A program made the translations under genes and the position numbers. Positions 45,411 to 57,400 of a DNA stretch of 64,000 nt are shown piece by piece. The stretch comes from Oscheius tipulae (taxonomy: Eukaryota > Nematoda > Chromadorea > Rhabditida > Rhabditidae). The notes under the pieces are model-generated. The model searched no databases, was not told where the DNA came from, and saw only the letters and a program-made list of their open reading frames with translations. Each line of letters begins with the position of its first letter. Positions within the stretch are counted from its first letter, which is position 1. The DNA lies in contig JASJZH010000005.1 in the NCBI GenBank assembly GCA_037178975.1, positions 9,448,501 to 9,512,500 of the forward strand, written 5' to 3'.

Positions 45411-47074
45411 ATGAAAGACGATGAAAAACACAAAGATCGGAGGAAAGGGGAGCGAGTTCTCTATAGACCAGGTAACTTTTAAGCTTTTTGATATTGGCGC
45501 TATTTTTCAGGGATGCTCAAAAGCAAAGAACCTAAACACGAAGGAATCACTAACGATCATGTACCATGTGAAGATCTGACCGCTCTGGACCTTAATGACC
45601 ATCCGGGTCAGTCCGTTAAATCTGCCTTAAGCTTTACGCTTTCAGAGTCATCCTTCCAAGTCTCGGCAGAAGATGAGGCAGCGCGACTCGAGGAAATAGA
45701 AGTCATTATGTCAATCTATCCGGACCTCTTTTTTCAAGACTCTCCCACGAGAATCATTCTCAGTTTTGAGAAAAGTATACGCCTGACTGTGAACTTGTGT
45801 CACGACTATCCAAGCAGGTTGGTCTTTCCTTGTTTACTGTGTGGATTCAAAACACTGGTATCTTCAGATGGACCTTTTTGGGTTCAAGAGTCATTTTCAA
45901 GCTTGTATCTTGTTCTGCAAAGTTGTAGAGCTTGGCTTGTTCTACAACTTTGTAGAACATCTGAAAGCACAAAAGTAACATCGTGGATACGAAAAGGCTC
46001 GAAAATGGGCGCCGTGTTCTCACTCTTCCCCGCCCGTTCTGACTCAGCAGCTCCAAGGCGTCTTTGTAATATGGTATGGTTGAGACTAGCCGACTATGAA
46101 AGTGAAACATTATGCTTGTTCTGAGCCATTTCTCTGGAACAAGCGGATTTTTGAGATTTACGAAGTTTTGCAAAGTTGTAAATTTTGATCTACTATAACT
46201 TTGTAAAGCACCACAAAAGCGAAAAGTCATACTTTGGATCAGAAAAGAGACTGAAATGGTATTGCACTTTGTGAGACGTATGAGACGGGTACAAGCCTTT
46301 TAAGATGGTTTAAATGAGAAACAGCAAAGTTTATTTTTCAGATCACCTCCTTCATTCGAACTCAGTGGTCCATCACTAAGTCCCCGAGAGCGCCTGTTTC
46401 TGACAAACTCCCTTAATGAAGCCTACATCAACAATCTCGGAATGCCGGTTCTGTTTATGTGGATCACAGTCATCAATGACTTCCTTCAGGTTTTTTTTGG
46501 TCACATTTATTCGCTTATTTTTTCCCCCAGAACTCTGAGCACGCCGAGAAACAAGAAGACCTGCCTGAAACAGTAGAGATCATAGAGCAACCTCGCCCCA
46601 CCGAGCCCTTGCTAGAAATTTTTCACGGAGAAGTTTTCACGGACAGGAAAAGCCACTTCCAGGCGCATTTGTGTCGAATTAGCACAAAGGAACAGGTCGG
46701 TCGTTCTTACTCTTCCGAAGTACTTGAAGTTTCAGGTTCCTCGTGTAATTCGACAACTGAAATCGAACAACAAAATAGCCAGGGCCACCCATAACATTTG
46801 GGCCTATCGAATCAAGCAACTGAAGGAGGGAAAAGAGTTTTCCCTGCATGATTGTTTCGATGACGGGGAGGATGGCGCCTCGCCGAAGATGCTAGATATT
46901 ATGGAGAAGATGAAGGTTGAGAACACCATGGTTTGAGTCCACATTTCGTATTTTCAACCGCGGTTTTAGGTAGTCGTTACCAGATGGTACGGGGGAATAC
47001 ATCTTGGGCCGGATCGTTTTCGGATAATTAACAATCTGACGAGAGACATCATTACACAATGTGATGCGGAATAA
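45411..47074 (+). CDS. impact: IMPACT homolog (RWD + UPF0029), GCN2 regulator
   Basis: Binds GCN1 and dampens GCN2 activation during amino-acid stress; cytosolic. Exons 45411-45471, 45511-45817, 46342-46489, 46531-46695, 46736-46930 and 46970-47074 give 326 aa. A polar, basic-then-acidic lead of about 80 residues precedes the RWD domain (ARLEEIEVIMSIYPDLFF, YINNLGMPVLFMWITVINDF). The ancient domain carries GEVFTDRKSHFQAHLCRI, ATHNIWAYRI, DDGEDGA and the signature VTRWYGGIHLGPDRFR. The N-terminal extension is longer than in mammalian IMPACT. The intron 45818-46341 holds two hairpin repeats. Confidence 0.95.
45907..45963. repeat. dispersed hairpin repeat, copy 7
   Basis: TCTTGTTCTGCAAAGTTGTAG and CTACAACTTTGTAGAACATC, one of the best-paired copies; IMPACT intron. 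Confidence 0.8.
46161..46212. repeat. dispersed hairpin repeat, copy 8
   Basis: CGAAGTTTTGCAAAGTTGTA and TATAACTTTGTAAAGCACC, same intron as copy 7. Confidence 0.7.
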
Positions 47075-47096
47075 TGATTGCTTTGGCGGGTTGGAA

Positions 47097-47112
47097 AATA
47101 AAGAATTTTATT
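47097..47112. terminator. interdigitated polyadenylation signals of two convergent genes
   Basis: AATAAA on the plus strand (47097-47102, IMPACT) and AATAAA on the minus strand (complement of 47107-47112, ligand gene) are 4 bp apart. The stop codons lie 62 bp apart, so both 3' UTRs must overlap. Confidence 0.7.
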
Positions 47113-47136
47113 GAAAATACCCGATACATATTATGA

Positions 47137-49937
47137 TTACTCGGTTCTCTGCTTGTCTCCTAAGACCAAAGCATGCATTACTGTCCCGGCTTTGACGCGA
47201 CAGTCACCTGGAAACCAATGGCTCTGACTGAGAGAGACAGAGAGACAGAAAACAGAGAGACAGAGACCGACTCACAACAAGTAGCTGTAGTTACTGTGGT
47301 GGGGACCCATCTGCCATCCACTTTCCTCAGAACATCGACATTCCTGTACTGTTGCTGACACTGTCCCCAACCTGAAGGATCTATTAGCTCAACGAACACT
47401 ACAGTGTCACCAGAGAGGCAGTAGTCACCCTCCTGACAGCTCAATTCATTCAAGATCCTTGGAAAGTAGTCGTCTGGAAGCTCTCTCCATGTCCAGCAAG
47501 TACCTGAACCTTTCTTAATCCAAATCCAGTAGATTCTTACCACAGAGTGACAGAAAATCTCCATTCTCCGAAGATGTTTCTCCCCTCTTCACACATGCTA
47601 TATTGAAGCGTCTTCCGACTACCGGATCAGCCGCTCTCTTCTTCCTCCCAAAGAGACCTCCCATCACCGTGGCGCCAATCCCTCCATGACCACCACCTCC
47701 ACCGCCTTGTCCCTGTCCTTGTTGTCCGTTCCCGAACAGATTCGGTAGCTGCTGGGTTAAGGGGTCTTAAGATGAATTTGAGATTTGTGACTGTCACTCA
47801 CTGAAAGCCTGTTGAGTGTGGCCGAGAGCCTGTTGGAGTACAGATTGCTGTACTGCCGGCTGGGTGATCTGTTGGGACCACGGGTTCTGCTGATTCCATT
47901 GAGGCTGTGGGAATTGTGCCTGTTGGCTGGCTTGTGGCTGGGCTTGGTTCCATTGGGCTTGTTGATTTGCTTGGAGTTGAGCCTGCTGGCTGGCCTGTAA
48001 CTGGGCATTCCATTGAGCCTGCTGATTGGCCTGCAGTTGAGCCTGCTGGTTAGCCTTTAACTGAGCATTCCATTGAGCCTGCTGAGTGGCCTGCAGCTGA
48101 GCCTGCTGGTTGGCCCGGATCTGAGCCTGATTCCATTGAGCTTGTTGGTTTGCTTGCAACTGGGCCTGGTTCCATTGGGACTGCTGATTCGCCTGAGCCT
48201 GGTTCCATTGCTGGGACTGACTCTGCTGCCACGACCTTCCTTGCTGCAGAAGAGGATTATGAGGACGTGGAGTGACCTGTGGCGGATTGTTTTGTCTCTG
48301 CTCCCATCTTCGAGCCAGGGCGTTCCACACTGAAGATAATATTGAATTGTACTGGACGCAAAAATAGCCAGATGCACGGAGGAAGCAGCCTAGTAGTTCC
48401 AGAGTACAATAATTACTTACTGTAGCGATTTCCAAAGTTAGTAACAGAATTCTGTTGGAAAACTGTAATTAGGTGCGAAATTAGTTAGCTTCTGGAACAA
48501 ACTGGGAATGTTGTTCGTGTGAAGGTACCAAACAGGAATGCTACTTTTCGGGTCCAAAGGACCCGTTTTTGGTTTGGTGATGGTTCTACAAAGTTGTAGA
48601 ACTGTCTAAACCCTGCAGCTACAGATGCAGAAAATCGTAAAGCTGAAAAGTCATGCTTTGACTTTGTAAAGGATTTAGCAAAATACACGAAGTTTCACTG
48701 TTACAATCTTCTCGTCTCATCCGTGCCATCTCATCGAGTCGCGTTTTCAACTGCCGAGATTGTATGGGGGGGGAACTTTCCCAAAATGACCAGTTGAAGT
48801 GGCGATAGTGGAAAACCAAACAGTAAGAATTACCTAGCTGAGATGCTATCTGCTGAACAGGCGATGTTCTCGGAACTGTCGGTTGCCACTGTGGCTGTTG
48901 AGGCTGTACTCTCGGCTGCTGCCATTGCTGTGCTGGCTGTTGGGATCTAGGCTGTTGCCACTGTTGTTGAGGCTGTTGAGAACGAGATTGTTGCCATCTC
49001 TGGGGCTGGTTCCTCACTGAGGCTAAAGACATCATCTCTCACCAACAGAGCGGACTCACGAGGTGGGGCGGCTGGTATTGGCCCGGGTCTGAATCTGTTC
49101 GGGTTCTGAAACTGTCGGGGAGGGGCAAAAAGTGCTCCCGATGCCATATAACGTTGTCCTTCGGCAATCAGTTTTCGTACGTAGTCAGGCACTTGAGGTG
49201 GTGGTGGTACCTAAAAGAGTTAATTTTATAATAAGAACAAGGCCCTACCACAGTAGGAACAGGGAAGTTGAACCGTGGACAGTAGGCCGGGTTGAGCTGG
49301 TTCCGAGGCAATACAATAGTATACGGTCTGGAAAAGGTCTATATTTGAGTTTGCCGTCCAAATAGGGGTCTTGGAAATTGGGAAAATGAACCGGACACGG
49401 AAGGATCTTCCAACTTTTGTGAAAGGTATCACATGGAACTCGAGCCTTTTGGACCAGAAAAGGCTGAAGTCTCACCTGAATCCACCCCTAATCAGTCCCA
49501 CATCCAGGAGTCTGTAATACAGTAAACTGAAACATTGTTGACACTCTACGGTCTGACAAGAAAATGTTCCTGCGTTCTGGAAACTAAATCTTCAAGGCTG
49601 AAATTATGACTTACCACAGGGGTGGCAAAAAAGCTATCTTTAGTGAGATCTTGAAAAGTGAGAATGGCTTCCTCGATGGTGGAGGCTTGATACCGAGAGT
49701 CGTAGGAGATACACTGTCTCGATTCAGGGTGCATGACACAGGGACACTGAAACTTGGGGTTCAGTTTGTGTTTCTGTTTCTGTCTCTGTCTATGTCTACT
49801 CTTACCTGTGTGATCCCGGCATTTCCCAAACTCCTTTGTCGAACTACATCTTGGAAGAAGACATCTCGTTTTTCGATAGTATGAGATAGACAGCCAGCTG
49901 TCAAAAGTAGAACTAACAGGACTTCCGGCCCCTTCAT
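47137..49937 (-). CDS. secreted IL-17-like cystine-knot ligand with Q/W-rich pro-region
   Basis: Exons 49806-49937 (signal peptide MKGPEVLLVLLLTAGCLS), 49615-49746, 49476-49576, 49392-49445, 49249-49327, 49060-49210, 48834-49016, 47802-48329, 47541-47765, 47276-47503 and 47137-47207. One join (48330-48833) is unresolved; a piece LKTRLDEMARMRRED near 48750 may be an exon. Exon 47802-48329 is a 176-codon array of QANQQAQWNAQL-like units. A dibasic site GRKKRAADP suits furin cleavage. The mature part has CWTWRELPDDYFPRILNELS, then CQEGDYC, QYRNVDVLRKVDGRWV and TTATCCDCRV. The W…DDYxPRxLxExxC block and C-terminal CxC resemble IL-17 (C. elegans ILC-17); a spätzle-like knot is the alternative. The pro-region also has its own cysteines (CPCVMHPESRQC, CQTVECQQC). 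Confidence 0.7.
48578..48632. repeat. dispersed hairpin repeat, copy 9
   Basis: GATGGTTCTACAAAGTTGTAG and a decayed right arm GCAGCTACAGATGCAG, in a ligand-gene intron. Confidence 0.5.
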
Positions 49938-50931
49938 TCACATTCCCATGTAAAGATGAAAAGAGGAAGACTGCTGAAAGTAACCTTGAAGATGGACTTT
50001 CGAGACGGAACAAGGGGTCTTATCAGAAAATGATCTACACTGCTGCCACACGAACAACAAAAAGAGAGGATCAATTAAGAAATCAGACGGTAAAGGGCAA
50101 TAAGGATTGTTCCGGACAGACAAAATAAGTAGAGGTGTGGTAGACGTCCCTCAGTCGAGGTCAACCCTAATAACCCTCTTGAAAGGTAGCAAGCCTCCAT
50201 GTTTTCGGCGACCTTGGACCTGGGGGTATCATAGCAAAAGAAACACTAACAGAATGACAGAGAGACAGAGAGATAGAGAGATAGAGAGACAGTATCAGTG
50301 GTTACGTTTCTACTGAACAGAGACCCCAATTGCCGAACGGACAAGGAGGAAGAGACACCTATTTTGCAAATACCAACGTAGACGGAATGACACAAAGGAA
50401 ATCGCCAAATGACCCCCTGTTTCCCCAAAAGACAAGCTTGTGATTCAGAACAGTTGTAACCCCTGAACAGAAAAGCGAAAGCAGGGCGTAGGTTAAGAAA
50501 AGGGTGGGGATGCCCCGTACTGGTTTTTGTTGCAAACTCCGGTGGTAATTCATCTTTGGCTGCAACCAATTTGAAATTACTGTTTGTCAAAGGAGGGAGA
50601 AAACAGAAATCAGTGATGGAAGCAAGGGCAAAACGAGAACAAATAGCAGCATTACAATCATACGCGTCCTCAGCTTCGAACAATAGCATGACGGTGAACT
50701 GAACTTTCGGTAGAACATATAACAGGTTAGAGATTCTTGAACCTGTCGGGCACTCTGCTGTCTCTCTGTCTCTCTGTCTGTTTGACCACGTTTGTCCGTC
50801 AAACTTTGCAGAGATGTACTCGACTCCTGAATAGTCAAGCACGACCGGAATTTTTATGAGTTTTTGCTTGCCCAGCTTTACTCACTCGCACTGATAAAAG
50901 GTGAGAACGCTTCAAAAACACACAAGGACCA
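49938..50931. other. no confident gene; long minus-strand open frames
   Basis: On the minus strand two frames stay open over 50360-50740. One contains a signal-peptide-like start (MIVMLLFVLVLPLLPSLISV near 50660), the other TLFLTYALLSLFCSG. Neither joins a convincing downstream exon. 50255-50293 is purine repeat. Confidence 0.35.
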
Positions 50932-51310
50932 ATGTTGATCCTACTCTTGGTCATCCCGATAGTTTCGGCCATTGTGCCCAACTTTTTCGGACCAGTGGAA
51001 GTATCTGATTCCAGTCCCTGGTATGACAAGCCTCTCTGCTTCCTTCTCGCCTCATCATCCTGTCCAAGTGGCTTTGAGTACGACGAGCTCCGACTCTCTG
51101 TCCAGCCGGATGTCAATCCGAAGGTATGTTTCTCTGTCTTTCTGTCCCTTCTGTTTCTCTGTCTCTGTTTCTATACACTATCTCTTTCAGGACAAGAACG
51201 CAGCCGGTCAAGACCTCATGCATCTCGGAAACGCAGGGGCATCTTCCCTCACTCACGACCCTTATGACCGGCTCTACACCATGACTCTGACTATCTGCTG
51301 CAGATATTAA
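50932..51310 (+). CDS. small secreted cysteine protein, unknown
   Basis: Exons 50932-51123 and 51191-51310 give 103 aa. The signal peptide is MLILLLVIPIVSA. The mature part has PLCFLLASSSCPSGFEYDEL and ends LTICCRY, so four cysteines in a C-C-CC layout, with a central HLGNAGASSLTHDPYDRLY. No known family recognised. It converges on crumbs, with stop codons about 108 bp apart. Confidence 0.75.
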
Positions 51311-51417
51311 TAATATTTATAAAGATCTGTGCTCGTAAAAGCGAAAAGGTACCCGTATCAGTGCAAGTGAGACAAGAAAAGTGTCATTGGTCCTCGTGTT
51401 GAGATTGTTTGGTCTTC

Positions 51418-54400
51418 CTAGATGAGTCGTTCCTCCGGAGGTAGTTTGATCATATGGTTCATCTGCATGTGGCGACCGTTGGTTTCCTGGTGGCTGGGAG
51501 AGTAGTGGCCGTGGTAGGCGTGTTTGCCTTTCCAGACCACAAAAAAGAGAATGCAGCCGAGTAGACAGAGTAGGACTAGACCACCGGCCACGTATGGTAG
51601 GATGTATCCAAGAACGATCAGTCTTCTCTCGTCTACCTGAAAGGATCCCTATCTCTGTCTCTGTCTCTTTCCGTACCTTGGTCGAACATTGTGGGCCAGC
51701 ATACCCTCTGTCACATTTGCATTCGTGAATTGCCGTCTCATGTCCATGTTCCATCCTGACTCCAGGATTCACACATTTCCCATGGACACAAGAGTGTGTG
51801 GTTCGATTGAACCGATCCCTGGCACAGGGATCCAGAACCGAGCATCGTCTTCCAATGTAGCCCTGTTCACAGTCGCACTTGTAGCCTCCATTAGTGTTTG
51901 TACAGATTCCATTCAGACAGCTGGTCGAGATTGCGCATTCGTCGATATCCTCAGTACAGTTCTTTCCTTGATAGCCGGTGCCGTCACAAACGCAGTCGTA
52001 GTCGTTCACTCGGTCACGACACATGGACCCATTACTACAGTAGCCGAAGACACATTCGTCGATGTCGTGCTCGCAGCTTGTGCCTGAAATTGGGGTTCTG
52101 GGTCTGTCTCTCTATCTCTATCTCTGTCTATTTTTTTGCCCTTGCTTCCATCACTCTATGTATCCAGTCATTAGAGTACCTACCATTGAAGCCTGGTATA
52201 CAGTGACAGAGATGTTCTCCCACAAGTGACTCACAGGTTGCCCCGTTCTTACAGGGGTTTCTCTTACAGTAGTCGATCTTGTTCTTAAATTTCATAAATG
52301 ACAGTGATGAGGACCTCTTACTTCACAATTTAGCCCTTCGAATCCCTTCTGACAGCTACAAGAATGCTCGTCATGCTTCATCTGGATGCATTCTCCGTGG
52401 AGACAGGGAGATCGGAGACAGGAACCTTCCACCTCGCAGTGGTCTCCTGAAACCGATTGGGTAACTCCAGAGACAGGACTTGAAGTGTATGCAGAAGTAA
52501 TGTAAGTGAGATAAGGAGAGTTCCAGGACCCCCAAGAAAAAAGACCCTCTTTCCCGACGATAAGCTAAGACGGAGAGTATTTTTTCTTAGACCACTCTCG
52601 AAGCTACGACTCTGCAACGATCATGGTCTGAGGGTACCGCTGGTACGACACTTTGAGAGAGAGAGAGAGAGAGAGAGGCAGGGAGACAAGTTTAAAGAGT
52701 CTTACCTAGATAGTACTTCCGGCATTTGCAATGATATCCACCAATTGTGTTCGCACAAGTCCCGTCATTTTCACATGGGATTGACAAACATTCATCGACG
52801 TCATCTCTACAGAATCTTCCTGTCCAACCTTTGCTACAGTCACAAATAGTTCCGTTCCAGATCGAGCGACAGATTCCCCTCCCACTACAGGTATCAGTAG
52901 TACAGAGATTAGTCCAGGCGCTACACGTAGCTCCGGCATAGCCTTCATCACAGCGACATTGGGGTTGTCCCATGGAGGTTGATTGACAGGACCCGTGCTG
53001 ACATGGATACTGTTGACAAGGATCCACTACTTCTTCACAAAATTCCCCGATGTACCCGGTTGGACATTGACACTTCAGTCCGAGACTGTCAATTTGACAT
53101 GCCCCGCCGTGCTGACAGGGAGAAGGGGAGCAAGAGACAGGCTTCTGAAATAAGTTGCTTGTCCTCTGTTGATAGATTGAGATACCTTGATATTACAGGT
53201 CTTTCCAACCCAGTCTCCTCTGCATTGGCAGCTGAATGTCCCGTTCCCATTAACACAGTAGCCGTCGTTTCTGCAAGGCAACTCGGCACAGAGATCGAGG
53301 GTTATGTCACAAGCTATTCCTCCAAAACCGGGATCGCATTCGCATCTGGAATGATCTGAGGTATGAGAGACGCGAGAAAAAGGGACAAGTGGTGATAAAG
53401 AAACAGATAGAGACAGTGGCGCAGAGAGACGTAGAGACAGAGAGATGGTCGAATGACTAACCTGTAGTTGTGAGCCTCATCCACACATCTTCCATTTCCA
53501 CAGTCGATATTCTGACATTCATCAAAGTTGACCTCACACCGCGAGCCAGTAAACCCGGGCAGACATTGGCAATGGAACTGATTCCAAGAGTCCAGACAGA
53601 CCCCGTTATTCAGACAAGGAGAGTCTGTGCCGCACTGGTTCGCTGATAGACAGTCGGTAGTCACCTAAACTTCACTTGTTCTTTATAGTTCAGGAACCGA
53701 ACCTTTCTCCTGGTCACCCCCTTCCAATGTTCTAGACCTTCAGGAATCTTAAGGTCTTCCTCTCTATAGAATGATATTTTAGGAAGTTTCCCTATCTGGA
53801 CGTTCTGTAGACAGCCCTCGAAAGAGGCTGTTCCACCCATTTGTCCTAGAGACAGGGTGGCGGAATTGACATCCTTGGGCAGGACGAAAGTGGAGGGGAG
53901 TCCGTAGCTGGCATTGTTGATCTTTAGCACATTGCCTTGGATAGACAGACGGTTCCAGTTGCCATCGTTGATCGTCTTTCTGATAGTGAAGGGAGAGTCA
54001 AAAGAGACGACCAATTGTCCGTAGGAGAGGGATAGCATTACTTTGGAGGTTGGTGTGAGCTGAAAGACAACTTTGCCTATCTGTCTCTTTGTATCTCTGT
54101 CTCTCTGTCTCTCTGTCTCCCTGTCTCTCTTCTCTTACCAAAGTGAGGATCCGTCCCTCCTGCGAGTGAGTTCTAATGGACAGTTCAATGACATCCAGAT
54201 CAGTTGACCCATTTGTCTGTAGCTTGAAAGACAGCATGCTGCTCCTAACCAAAGTGACAGGACTAGTGCCTAAAACAATCTCCTAGATTAATGGTACAGC
54301 TACTTACACAGGAATCCGCCTCCAACATTCATACAGTTCCCTCCAGCAGGACAGGGACTGCTTATACAGTAGTCTTTCTGATCGCAGTTTCTCCCATAGT

Positions 54401-57400
54401 AGCCCATGTTACAGACACACTCGAAGTCATTGAAAGTGTTCCGACAGGAGCCTTTGACACACGGTGAGCCCGTGGAACAGATGTCATCGGAAATGGTTCC
54501 CTCCAGAACATTCTCCAGCCTTGTGACTCTTCCCACACCGTCCACATTCAGTTCAGTTCTGTGGAGGACAACCGACTCGGAGTTCAGGCGGACGTCTTGG
54601 AAGGAACCTATACACGAGTTTGAGTCAAACTGTTGGAGCACTTACCCTTGAAGTAGTCCTTAGTATCGAAAGCATCAGTAGGAGTACCTTCCGAGCTTCC
54701 CAACTGAATCCGCTCAATGAAGAGGGGGTGGTCGAATCGAGAAGGGACATCTCCCTCGGCATCGACGACTCCGTCCACAAAGAGCCGAATTTTTCTCTTG
54801 GTTCTGTCAACTCGAATAGAGTGATCTTCATTGTCGTCCAGACGCCTTCGACTTCGGAGAGTCAGGGGATTCTTCGAGCCGATTTTGCTTTTCACTGAAA
54901 GACTACGATGACTCCCTTTCTCTGTCTCCGTCTCTATGGTTCTCTGTCAGAAGTCAGAGAAGCGAGCATAGACAAGTAAACTTCGTACACACTTTGCTTT
55001 CTCTAGATTTCAAAAGTTCGGATGCAGTCGCTTTCTTTTACCTGTCAGAGTCCCATTGACCATTCCAACGGCTATGAAAGTCGCTCCGTCTTCAGCTGAA
55101 CTCTCTCCAGCATACAGAAGAGCCCCATCCGGTTTGTTCGTTCTTGCAATGAGCCTCAAATCCGTTTGGAGTTTCAGATGTTCCGCGTGTTCTGAGGCTA
55201 TTCTGGAAGTCGTCTCTATGATCAAGAGAGTAGGATCAAACTTACACAATCTCTGCGTGACTGCTCAAGTTCATGTGGCCAAAGGTGCTAGGCGGAAGAC
55301 TGTACATGCAGAGAGGAGGGAGGAATGGAGCCTTGCAATCGCACTCAGAATGGCTCCACATATCGATGCAGACTCCGCCATTGTGACACCGATTGGCAGC
55401 ACATTGAGGGATGCGAGAACAACCTAAGGAAATGATTGTGGAATGAAACAAGGTCTGCATATGTTTGGACAAAGTTGGCGGACACCTTGCTCACATAGTC
55501 GATTTGAGGTCCGCCTATAAAGTCAATCAACCCAAGTTCGATCCCCGCGATTCTCAAATGCAAGCTTTTTAGCCATCGAAAGCGCTCAAATGGTGTCACA
55601 CAGGACAAATAGCTACCCGCAGAGACAGCCACGGCTCTATTAGAATTGGCCAGGTCGATTGGAGACTTGTCGATAAGGACGTCAGCCATGCAACCGACGA
55701 AAAACTGCTCGTCGGCTGTTTTTCCAATCCTGGTCGAGAAAATGTCAAATGACGAAGGACGAGGCAGTGATCTGGACAAATATTCGTATTCATCAGCGTC
55801 TGATATGGTGACCAGAATGTCCTGAAACCCACTATGATTGACAAGAATCTTCTCTTCTCTTTGTCTGTCTCTCTGCCTCTCTGTCTCCCTGTTTCACTGG
55901 CTCCCTGTCTTTCTGTCTCGCACCGTCTCTGTCTTTCTGTCTCGTCAACAAGAAGCAAACCTTTTCTGTCTTCTGAAGCTCCAGCGAATACCACTCCCCA
56001 TCGTTGATTGGTACCGTCAACAACCGATCATATACTGTTCCAGAAATGTTTACAGACAGACTGCCTTCTCTCAGAGATAAAGAGAACAGCCTCTGAACTG
56101 GGAATGACTGAAACTGAATGAATCTTACCTGTCCGAAGATGTTCTCGGCCGAGACCAAATGAGCTCCTGGGAGAGTTGTCCGGAAGAAGTAGCTGAGAGA
56201 GTATGGGAGAGGACCAGAGGATGAGCCAAGCATTACTGACGGGCTCTGGTAGACGAAGAGACTGTTTGAACCAAAGGACACCATATTCTCACGGTTACAG
56301 TGCTCCCCAGACTTCCCGATTGGACACCCGCACCCGAAATCTGAGCCCGTAGGACTGACCCGGGGACGACAGATCTGCCCACTTGGACAGGTCAGAGAAG
56401 AACAAAGCTGAGAAAAGGAGACAGTACGGAAGAGGTAGACGAGACTTACAGAACCCTCCTTGTCACAAAGGTACCCGAAATAACCTGGTCGACAGATGCA
56501 GAGAGATCCTTCGGGGTTTTCGATGCACTTGTCGGAATGTATGCAGTGCTCACAAGTCTGCAACCTCTATTTTCTGGAAAAATGATAGAGAGTACTACCT
56601 GAACGGGCTGAGAAGTGACAGAATGGTTGGCGGGAATTGCTGACAAAGGACGAGGAGATGAACGTTCTGGAGCAGGAGTTGGTCTGATCTCGGAGACTGA
56701 AGAGACCCATTCGTTTGCCTGAACACCAAAACTGTAGACAGAGAGACCTGAAGAGACAAAGAGACAGGGAGACAGATAGACAGAGAGTGACATAGAAACA
56801 GAAACAGAAACTTACATTAGTCTCACAAGAGTATCCAGTGAATGGAGGCAGGCAATGACAGACGAATCCTCCTTCAACCGGATCTAAAGTCCCTTAAACA
56901 AGGGTTTAATGCTCAATACCTGCCTCCAACAGCCTCACAATGTCCCTCATTTTGACATGGGTTAGGAGAGCAAACAGATGTAATTGACGAAGCAGCGCAA
57001 GTCGGCCCCTGATACCCAGGAGGGCATCTGCAGACCGTCTGTTCACCGACAACTTCACACGTTCCTAAAGAGCAACAACTTTGACGGGAAAGCTCCGAAC
57101 CTCCATTGGAGCAGGGCCTCCTGGCACAGAAATCTTCGCCACTTGGCATTTCCACGCTCTCGCAGAGGATTCCACTGAAATCCGGAGAACATTGGCAGCG
57201 AGAGGATCCGAGTCCTTGAATACATTTCCCGCCATTCAGACACTTCTGTCCTCCCACAGTACACTCCACAGTCTGTTCACATCGGGAACCGTCGAACTCG
57301 GGACGACAGTGACAAATGTATGAGGAGGCGTTTGAAGAACAGGTACCGCCGTTCAGACAGGGAATGTTTCGGCATGGGTCCGGGGTTTCGACGAGGTTCG

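Noticed and set aside
47798-48377. Several overlapping open frames in both strands as genes
   Set aside because: The Gln/Trp repeat array keeps all frames open; only the frame that splices in phase to the cystine-knot exons was kept.
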